A stretch of 21,629 nucleotides of DNA from an uncultured bacterium (GTDB lineage Bacteria > Bacillota > Clostridia > TANB77 > CAG-508), in the NCBI GenBank assembly GCA_905215615.1, contig CAJMQM010000009.1, forward strand, positions 1 through 21,629, given 5' to 3'. Under the pieces are notes generated by a model that was not told where the DNA came from, did not search any database, and saw only the letters and a program-made list of their open reading frames with translations. A program made the translations under genes and the position numbers. Each line of letters starts with the position of its first letter. The stretch's first letter is position 1. Shown piece by piece: positions 14,312-20,739 of this stretch.

Positions 14312-14986
14312 TTATACTTCTTCTGCCCAAATTATTAATCTTCCAGATACATCATCTGTACATGTAGAAAGCGATATTTCTCTTTTTCCATTTGTATCTC
14401 TTACAGCATAAGAGAAATCGTTAGCATCTGTTATATATTTTTTTGTAATTTTATATTCTAATCTTCTATTATTTAAGTCTGTAATATAAATTTTATCTCC
14501 TATTGAAAGTTTGTCATTATCTGAGAAAAATCTTCCATCTCTAAAGTTATGTCCTATAATAACATTGTTTCCTACTTCATTTAGACCTGGTCCATATAGC
14601 AAACCTACCGCAACCTGAATAGTATCTTTATTCGCTTCTAATATTGGGTATTCTACATCTATTCTTGGAATTTCTATTTTACCATTAATTAAATAACCTT
14701 TATAAGTTAGTTGTGATGTTGAAGTTCCACCTTGTTGTGTATTTGTATCTACTTCGTTTACAGGTACATTTATTATATTTGCATTTCCACTTGGAAGTGT
14801 TCCTGTTCCGCCATTTTCTTGATTTAAGTAGTCATTTAATTGCCCTAAAATTTCGTCACCTTCCGAAGTTTCTTGGCTTTTTCTATAGTAGTCTATTCCC
14901 ATATAAACTAATAGACCAATAATACCTAATATAACTATTACTAATATTATAGTTAATACTTTATTATATTTACTATTCTTTAACAT
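14312..14986 (-). CDS. Sortase, probably class D
   Basis: A 224-residue membrane-anchored cysteine transpeptidase that would attach surface proteins or join pilin subunits outside the cell. A single N-terminal membrane helix (about 10-30) is followed by a low-complexity linker (about 40-95), then the beta-barrel: His146 in VIIGHNF, catalytic Cys209 in SLSTCTDD and Arg216 in GRLIIWAEE, the complete triad. The ATG at 14986 is preferred because AAAGAGG lies 7 nt upstream; the start at 15004 precedes it. No LPXTG-type substrate is encoded in this window, so this may be a housekeeping sortase or serve unlinked pilins. The class is judged only from the TCTD context and small size; class B or E cannot be ruled out. 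Confidence 0.88.
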   Translation of the reverse strand: MLKNSKYNKVLTIILVIVILGIIGLLVYMGIDYYRKSQETSEGDEILGQLNDYLNQENGGTGTLPSGNANIINVPVNEVDTNTQQGGTSTSQLTYKGYLINGKIEIPRIDVEYPILEANKDTIQVAVGLLYGPGLNEVGNNVIIGHNFRDGRFFSDNDKLSIGDKIYITDLNNRRLEYKITKKYITDANDFSYAVRDTNGKREISLSTCTDDVSGRLIIWAEEV

Positions 14987-15219
14987 AATTACACCTCTTT
15001 CCAAATATTATTAATATATACATAATAATTTTATTTCCGATAATTACTTCATACTTAATTATAGCATATTTTTATACTTTTTTCTACATAATATTTGGTA
15101 TTTTTCTATAGTTCTTATTAAATCTAGTATTTAATGTTTGCTTTAGATTAAAATTTATCTAAATATATATAGTTTATAATCTTATTCTTTTTTGTACTTG
15201 CTTCTCTATATTATAAAAA

Positions 15220-15564
15220 TTAACAGACTTTTGTTCCTAGTTTTTTACCTGCAATAATATGGAAATGTATATGATTTACTACTTGTCCACCATCTCTTCC
15301 ACAGTTTGCAATTACCCTAAAGCCATCTTCTTCTATGTTTAATTGTTTTACAATTTTATTAATTGCTTTAAAAATTTCTGCAATTAGGTAACTATCTTCC
15401 TCTTTTACTTCAATAAGTGTTGCAATATGTTTTTTTGGAATAACTAAAATATGAATTGGTGCAACTGGATTTATATCTTTAAATGCAAGTACATTTTCAT
15501 CTTCATATACTTTTTCTGATGGTACTTCTCCTTTTATAATTTTGCAAAAAACACAATCTTCCAT
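15220..15564 (-). CDS. HIT-family (HINT-like) nucleotide hydrolase
   Basis: A 114-residue cytoplasmic purine nucleoside phosphoramidase-like protein. The active-site histidine triad HIHFHII lies near the C-terminus (about 98-104), after the family opening DCVFCKIIKGEVPSEKVYED. Cys4 and Cys7 may form part of a zinc site with histidines, as in some relatives. Length is typical of HINT. The ATG has GGAGAG 5 nt upstream. It stands as its own unit, with 215 nt of AT-rich DNA without visible features up to the sortase start. Confidence 0.94.
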   Translation of the reverse strand: MEDCVFCKIIKGEVPSEKVYEDENVLAFKDINPVAPIHILVIPKKHIATLIEVKEEDSYLIAEIFKAINKIVKQLNIEEDGFRVIANCGRDGGQVVNHIHFHIIAGKKLGTKVC

Positions 15565-15646
15565 TTTTTCTCTCCTTCTCTTGTTTTATACTTATTTTAA
15601 CGCTACATTTATTCTTTTATTATAAATAAGCATTTATATATTTTGT

Positions 15647-15720
15647 GTATAAAGCTTTATTTTGTAACTCATAATTTAGAGTTAATGGCAAGCAAAATTC
15701 CAATAAATAAAGCTTTATAC
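15647..15720 (-). terminator. Y-shaped structured terminator region after alaS
   Basis: Outer arms of 16 bp (15647-15662 with 15705-15720), each holding the palindrome AAAGCTTT, enclose an inner hairpin TAACTC/GAGTTA (15665-15684) plus about 20 unpaired bases. It begins 8 nt after the alaS stop. The minus-strand tail (CACAAAATATAT) is only weakly T-rich, so termination strength is uncertain. Confidence 0.5.
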
Positions 15721-15727
15721 TAATTAA

Positions 15728-17482
15728 TTAAACTAAAACAGCTTTTATTCTTCTTACACCTGCTGAGCTTGATTCTTCTTTTAAGATTTTAAAAGTTCCT
15801 AGTTCCCCAGTATGCTTTACATGAGGTCCTCCACAAATTTCTTTACTAAAATCTCCTATTGTATATACTGTAACTTTATCACCATATTTATTTTCAAATA
15901 GTCCAGTAGCACCTGCCTCTTTTGCTTCTTCTACTGTCATTTCTTCGCATATTACTGGCAAATCTCTTTTTATTTGTTCGTTTACAATATCTTCTACTTC
16001 TTTTAGTTGCTCTTTTGTCATTTTTTCAGGATGTGAAAAGTCAAATCTAAGTCTTTCTGTTGTAATATTTGATCCTTTTTGTTTTGCATGTTCTCCTAAA
16101 ACAATTTGTAATGCTTTATGTAGCAAATGTGTAGCTGTATGATATTTTACTGTTTGTTCATTTTGGTCTGCTAATCCACCTTTAAATTTATGCTCACTAC
16201 CCATCCTAGATTTATCTTGATGCTCTTTAAATAATTTGTCGAATTCTGTCATGTCTATTTTTAATCCTTGTTCTTCTGCTAAATCTGCTGTAATCTCTGG
16301 TGGAAATCCATATGTCTCATATAGTTTAAAAATAGTTTGTCCATCTATTACATCTTTGTTTTCTTGCTTTAATTTTTGGACAGCCTTTTCAAATTCTTTT
16401 TCTCCATGAGATAAAGTCTTTATAAATTTATCTTTTTCTTCTAATATAACTTGCTTAATTATTTCTTTGTTTGTGTCTAACTCTGGGTACATTTCTTTTA
16501 ATATTTCTATGTCTAAATCTATTAAGCTTCCAAGCTCATCTAAGCTTATCTGTAATTTATTTAGATGTCTAGTCATCCTTCTTATTAAACGTCTTAAAAT
16601 GTAACCTCTATCTATATTGCTTGGTCTTCCACCATCTGAAATTATCATCATACTAGAACGTAAATGTTCTGCAATTATTCTTCTACTTTTTATATCATCT
16701 ATTTTTTGCAAGCTCTCTAATTTTTCCATTATTGGTGCAAATAATTCTGTATCAAATGGTGTTGATTTTCCTTGAAGTAAGAAAGTTATTCTTTCTAACC
16801 CCATACCTGTATCTACATTTTGTTGCTTTAATTTTGAATATGTACCATCTTTAGATTTATAGTATTCCATAAAAACATTATTCCAAATTTCTACGTATTT
16901 TCCACAATCACATGATGGTTGACAATCTGCTGAACAAGGCTCTTTTCCAGTATCATAAAACATTTCTGTATCTGGTCCACAAGGTCCATCTTCTCCTGCT
17001 ATCCACCAATTATCATCTTTTCCATAAAAATAAATTCTTTCATCTGGTATACCAGCTTTTCTCCAATAACCTGCTGTAACTTCATCTCTTGGAGCATCTT
17101 CATCTCCTGCAAAACATGTTACAGAAATTTTTTCTGCAGGAATTCCAAGTTCTTTAGTTAAAAACTCATAACTCATGCTAACTGCTTCTTCTTTAAAGTA
17201 GTCCCCTAAAGACCAATTTCCAAGCATTTCAAAATATGTTAAGTGCCTATTGTCGCCAACTTCGTCTATATCATTTGTACGTACGCATTTTTGATAATCT
17301 GTAAGTCTTTTTCCTGCTGGGTGTTTTTCACCTAAAAGATATGGCACTAATGGTTGCATTCCAGCTGTTGTGAATAATACAGATGGGTCATTTTCTGGAA
17401 TTAATGGTGCACTTGGTATAACACTATGGCCATGATTTTTAAAAAAGTTTAAGTATTTGTTTCTTATTTCTATTGCTTTCAT
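15728..17482 (-). CDS. alaS: Alanyl-tRNA synthetase, short form without C-Ala domain
   Basis: Charges tRNA-Ala with alanine and clears mischarged serine. The 584 residues comprise the class II catalytic domain (opening RNKYLNFFKNHGHSVIPSAP; FTTAGMQPLVPYLLG; GEDGPCGPDTEMFYDTG; VDTGMGLERI), the tRNA-binding middle domain and the editing domain. The editing zinc ligands are present: His448 and His452 in HTATH, Cys550 and His554 in CGGPH. The protein then stops after SSSAGVRRIKAVLV, where usual bacterial enzymes of about 870 residues continue into the C-Ala oligomerisation domain. A cysteine-rich insert, PCSADCQPSCDCGKY, follows the ATP-site region and could bind metal. AAAGGGGCG lies just upstream of the ATG. 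No frame break is seen at the 3' end, so this is a natural short form; a second, full-length alaS elsewhere is possible. Confidence 0.92.
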   Translation of the reverse strand: MKAIEIRNKYLNFFKNHGHSVIPSAPLIPENDPSVLFTTAGMQPLVPYLLGEKHPAGKRLTDYQKCVRTNDIDEVGDNRHLTYFEMLGNWSLGDYFKEEAVSMSYEFLTKELGIPAEKISVTCFAGDEDAPRDEVTAGYWRKAGIPDERIYFYGKDDNWWIAGEDGPCGPDTEMFYDTGKEPCSADCQPSCDCGKYVEIWNNVFMEYYKSKDGTYSKLKQQNVDTGMGLERITFLLQGKSTPFDTELFAPIMEKLESLQKIDDIKSRRIIAEHLRSSMMIISDGGRPSNIDRGYILRRLIRRMTRHLNKLQISLDELGSLIDLDIEILKEMYPELDTNKEIIKQVILEEKDKFIKTLSHGEKEFEKAVQKLKQENKDVIDGQTIFKLYETYGFPPEITADLAEEQGLKIDMTEFDKLFKEHQDKSRMGSEHKFKGGLADQNEQTVKYHTATHLLHKALQIVLGEHAKQKGSNITTERLRFDFSHPEKMTKEQLKEVEDIVNEQIKRDLPVICEEMTVEEAKEAGATGLFENKYGDKVTVYTIGDFSKEICGGPHVKHTGELGTFKILKEESSSAGVRRIKAVLV

Positions 17483-17502
17483 TTTTTCGCCCCTTTAATT
17501 TT

Positions 17503-17618
17503 TTAGATAATGTTTTATAACCTATTTTTCATAAGTTAATTTACATTATCATATTTTTTCATAATTTAGATAATATTTTTATAATTTATTTTTATGAATT
17601 ACAAAAATATTATCTAAA
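17503..17618. repeat. Tandem pair of diverged hairpin-forming repeats upstream of alaS
   Basis: Two units start with the same TTTAGATAAT (17503 and 17565). The second is a near-perfect hairpin: arms 17565-17580 and 17603-17618 are 16 bp of perfect complement, extended by CATAA/TTATG across one bulged base. The first is a decayed version with arms GATAATGT (17506-17513) and ACATTATC (17543-17550). They occupy the alaS leader region, but no T-box specifier or AGGGTGG-type antiterminator is present. The rest of 17483-17892 is AT-rich and geneless apart from the next hairpin. Confidence 0.55.
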
Positions 17619-17748
17619 CTTATGTAATTATATATTATAAATGGCTATAAATCAATATTTTTTAATAATTTATATATTGTTTTTGCATATATTTAGTTTC
17701 ATAATTTAATATTATTTTTGATTTTATAATTTTATTTTTCTATATTAC

Positions 17749-17791
17749 AACAAACTTCCTATAATATTTTATATATTATAGGAAGTTTGTT
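17749..17791 (-). terminator. Long perfect hairpin downstream of the second Rpn fragment
   Basis: Perfect 19-bp stem (17749-17767 with 17773-17791) around a TTTAT loop. It lies 100 nt after the Rpn fragment stop. Both flanks are only moderately T-rich, so it could be a terminator of minus-strand transcription or a relic of a small inverted-repeat element. Confidence 0.45.
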
Positions 17792-17892
17792 ATTTAATAA
17801 TTATAATCTTAGTTTATTTTGAATTATTTTCTTCAAACCTTGCAACTTCTTAATAGAAATCATTATTATGTATAATTTATCTTAAGTAGCTT

Positions 17893-18350
17893 TTATTTTT
17901 TCATAATTTCTTCAATTTCTTCCTTACTTAATTCCGTTGCTTCCATTATTATTTCCATTGGTATATTTTTCTTTAACAGCCTTTTCGCTATTTCTATTTT
18001 TTCTTTTCGCTCGCCTCTTGCCATTGCCTCATCTTCTCTTTGTTCTTGGTCCATCCTAAGTAATTCTGCTTTTAACAGCCTTCTTCTTAGTAAATCGTCT
18101 TGGCTTATTCTATCTAATTCTTCTTTTGCTTTCTTTATATCTTCATTTTCTTCCATTATTTTGGCTACCTCCGCATCTTCTGGATTTTCCAAAAACATCA
18201 TCCACTGTAATACTTCGTCTTTCTTATTTTTCTCATATTCTTTTATTGCTTTTGGTAGCTCTATAATATATAATTCAAAATAGTCTGTCAACTTGATTTT
18301 ATAGTATTTTTCCTCCGTTATTCTCCATTTTGTGCACGATTTCTCTATTT
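17893..18350 (-). pseudogene. 5'-truncated Rpn-family fragment (copy 2)
   Basis: Second C-terminal piece of a Rpn-family nuclease/transposase. It shares the LTDYFELYIIELPKA segment with copy 1 and then diverges: ENPEDAEVAKIMEENEDIKK here, and a tail MEIIMEATELSKEEIEEIMKK of the same type but different sequence. The homology to copy 1 stops at 18350, giving about 150 codons; the nuclease core is absent. As in copy 1 the only early start is TTG (18291) with a distant GGAGG. Its truncated end lies inside the 3' end of the membrane-protein gene upstream, whose stop codon is supplied by Rpn sequence. Most likely a remnant after deletion or recombination; expression as a C-terminal product cannot be excluded. 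Confidence 0.72.
18247..18350. repeat. 104-nt perfect direct repeat, copy 2
   Basis: Identical to 688-791, 17,559 nt away in the same orientation. The right end is abrupt: from 18351 the sequence belongs to the 166-residue gene, while copy 1 continues with more Rpn codons. Confidence 0.9.
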
Positions 18351-18845
18351 TTCTACTATTTCAAAATTACTTGCATTTGATAAATCTGCTGTTGCACTAC
18401 ATCTTAATGTTTTTGTTTCTCCAGATTTTATATTTGGTATTATTGCATTTAAACTTGCTAGCTCTTCTCCATTTTGCCCTATTACTCTTAAAGACACTAT
18501 TTCTTCTTTTTGTTCTTCTGTTCCTGAGTTAGTTAAATCTGCTATTATTGTTGTCATTTTACTTCCTGGATTATATATAAAACTTATATTTTTAATTTCT
18601 ATTTCTTTAAATTGCTTTTCTTCTTTTAAACTTGGACTATTATTTTCTTTTTGCCCATCTTCTAACTCTTCCACATATGGATTTGTTATGTTTTCCCCGT
18701 CTTGTGTATATTCTATGTTTATACTATTTTCTTCATTAATGTTATCTTTGTTTTCTTTTGCTCTATTATTTACTAGCAAAATTATTGCTCCTACTATTAA
18801 AACTACGACTATAATAAAAATTATTAAATTTCCTTTTTTAATCAT
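18345..18845 (-). CDS. Membrane-anchored extracytoplasmic protein with Ig-like (FxLYD-type) domain
   Basis: The 166-residue protein has one N-terminal membrane helix (about 7-25, LIIFIIVVVLIVGAIILLV), a charged Asn/Glu-rich linker (26-80) and a C-terminal beta domain. The latter pattern (EIKNISFIYNPGSKMTTIIA, DLTNSGTEEQKEEIVSLRVI, then SGETKTLRCSATADLSNASN) resembles FxLYD/DUF-type immunoglobulin-like domains that sit outside the membrane. Function is unknown. AAAGGAG lies 8 nt before the ATG. Its last lysine codon and stop codon lie in the repeated Rpn sequence (18345-18350), so the original C-terminus may have been replaced by the rearrangement. Confidence 0.75.
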   Translation of the reverse strand: MIKKGNLIIFIIVVVLIVGAIILLVNNRAKENKDNINEENSINIEYTQDGENITNPYVEELEDGQKENNSPSLKEEKQFKEIEIKNISFIYNPGSKMTTIIADLTNSGTEEQKEEIVSLRVIGQNGEELASLNAIIPNIKSGETKTLRCSATADLSNASNFEIVEK

Positions 18846-19107
18846 TTTGCTCTCTCCTTTTTATATAATGTAAATCATGTGAAACATTTTGTTCCTATCT
18901 TGTACAATATGCATTATTATAATACCACCTTGCACTTGAAATTTCCATTTCATTTTTATTACATTTACATTACATTTTAGTTTCGTACACCATATATAAA
19001 TGTTATTTATATATTAATTTTATTGTACTTTTATTAGTTTTATATTCTACTTGTCTTTTATTTAATATCTGTTGTTCTTTTAAATAACTAGCAGTTTCTA
19101 TAAGAAC

Positions 19108-20428
19108 TTAACAAAATTCTCCTATTAGTTCTAGCCCTTCTGCTCCAATGATCTTTACATTTAAAATTTCATTTTCTATTTTTTCTATTTCAAAACCTTC
19201 GCTATTCTTTTCTAAATTTACTTTAACTAATCTATAATTACTAGTATGCCCTTTCACATATTTGCCATCTTGTTCTTCAAAAAGTACACTAAGTGTTTTT
19301 CCTATACATGAATTATTAAATTCTTTTTCATATTTATCTGAAAGCTCTAGTAATTTATTGCTTCTTTCTTCTTTTATATTTCCATCTATTTGATTTTCCA
19401 TAACAGCTGCTCTAGTGCCTTTTCTTGGAGAATATTTAAATACATGTATTTTATAAAGTTTTATTCTATTTAATAGTTCATAAGTTTGGTTAAATTCTTC
19501 TTTAGTCTCTCCTGGAAAGCCTACTATTATATCTGCTGTTAATGCTGCATTTTTATAGTACTTTCTTATTGTTTTAGCCGCTTCTTCTATTTCTTTTGCC
19601 GTATATTTTCTATTCATCCTTTTTAAAGTTTCTGTGCATCCACTTTGTAATGATAAATGGAAGTGGTCACAAACTTTTTCTAATTTACTTAGTCTTTTTA
19701 CAAATTCTTCTGTAATTATCGTAGGCTCTAATGAACCTAATCTAATTCTTTGTATTTTAGGAATTCTATTTATACCTTCAAGTAACTCTATAAGTGTATA
19801 GTCAATGTCTGTACCATATGCTGTTAGGTTTATTCCTGTTAATACCACTTCTTTTATTCCATTTTCTGAAATTTTTTCTATTTCACTTATTATGTTTTCA
19901 GGCTTTCTGCTTCTAACTCTTCCTCTAGCATATGGAATAATACAATATGTACAAAATTGGTTACATCCATCTTCTATTTTTATAACTGCTCTATTTCGCT
20001 CTGTATGTGTAATTAACCCATATTCTTCATAATTATCTTTTAAGTTCATCTCTGATACAGAAACTATTTTTTCCCTATTTTTCATATATTCGCTAACATA
20101 TTTTACAATATCTTTTTTCTCTTTTGTTCCAAGTATTAAATCTATATCTTCTATTTCTTCAAGCTTTTCTTTCGCCACTTGAACATAGCAACCAACAGCT
20201 ACAACTATTGCATTTTTATTTTGTTGTTTAACTCTTCTTATCATCTGCCTAGACTTTTTGTCTGCAATACTTGTAACTGTACATGTGTTTATTACATATA
20301 CATCTGCTTTGTTTTCAAAATTCGTAATTTCATATTCTGCTTCTATAAATTTTTGCATCATTGCATTTGTTTCATATTGATTTGTTTTACAACCGTAATG
20401 TGCAAAATGCTACCTTTATTTTTTCCAT
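19108..20428 (-). CDS. mtaB: tRNA t6A37 methylthiotransferase (MtaB type), frameshifted near its start
   Basis: Radical-SAM enzyme that adds a methylthio group to N6-threonylcarbamoyladenosine 37 of ANN-decoding tRNAs. The intact frame from 20361 shows Cys27 (NTCTVT) and Cys58 (VAVGCY) of the auxiliary cluster, the radical-SAM motif CNQFCTYC (Cys133/137/140), the SAM-binding region, and a C-terminal TRAM-like domain. The natural start is the ATG at 20428, with AAGGAG 7 nt upstream, coding MEKIKVAFCTL. One extra base (plus-strand G at 20395; minus strand ACATTA-C-GGTTGT) then shifts the frame into a stop. Removing it restores LGCKTNQYETNAMMQKF, the conserved first-cysteine motif. Without it, translation could begin only at 20361, losing the first cluster cysteine. 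It may be a sequencing or assembly error, a true mutation, or a slippage site; a plain pseudogene is not proven since the remaining frame is undamaged. Confidence 0.88.
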
Positions 20429-20429
20429 A

Positions 20430-20485
20430 AAAAATCTCCTTAAAATAACACTGTTTCTTATTTTAGCATATTTTAGGAGATTTTT
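20430..20485 (-). promoter_or_regulatory. Hairpin burying the mtaB ribosome-binding site, possible attenuator
   Basis: On the minus strand AAAAATCTCCTAAAATA (20485-20469) pairs with TATTTTAAGGAGATTTTT (20447-20430) across 17 bp with one bulged base. The second arm is the mtaB Shine-Dalgarno site AAGGAG. The stem is followed by TTATGG, with the arm ending in a T run, so it could also work as a terminator just before the start codon. Either way, when folded it should lower mtaB expression. Confidence 0.55.
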
Positions 20486-20536
20486 CAAATATTTAGTTTT
20501 TATAATAACATAATCTTTTTATTTTAATATTAGAGA

Positions 20537-20568
20537 AAGAACGGTCTCGAAGCATCGAGACCGTTCTT
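20537..20568 (-). terminator. Strong terminator downstream of groEL
   Basis: Perfect 14-bp stem AAGAACGGTCTCGA / TCGAGACCGTTCTT with a 4-nt loop. The minus-strand tail (TCTCTAATATT) is pyrimidine-rich, so it most likely ends the groEL transcript, and separates it from mtaB. Confidence 0.7.
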
Positions 20569-20606
20569 ATTGAAGTTCTAATGTCCAAATGTAACTCATA
20601 CAAAAC

Positions 20607-20714
20607 AAAAAAGATAGTACTTTGTAGTGAAGCAAGGTCTTTAAATTTGTGTGTATTACACAAATTTAAAGTAGCCGTGCGTCCGTAGCGAAACGAAAAA
20701 ATACTATCTTTTTT
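20607..20714. ncRNA. 108-nt structured element between groEL and its terminator
   Basis: Outer arms AAAAAAGATAGTA (20607-20619) and TACTATCTTTTTT (20702-20714) close a region that contains a perfect 14-bp hairpin (20639-20652 with 20658-20671). They also enclose two similar single-stranded motifs, GTAGTGAAGCAA (20624-20635) and GTAGCGAAACGA (20685-20696). T runs on both strands let it act as a terminator. I match it to no known RNA family; it might be a repeated intergenic element. Confidence 0.4.
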
Positions 20715-20739
20715 TTGTTATTAATTTTAGTGTAAAATA

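Noticed and set aside
17483..17892. T-box riboswitch for alaS
   Set aside because: The region has hairpins, but no AGGGTGG-type T-box sequence or specifier loop could be found.
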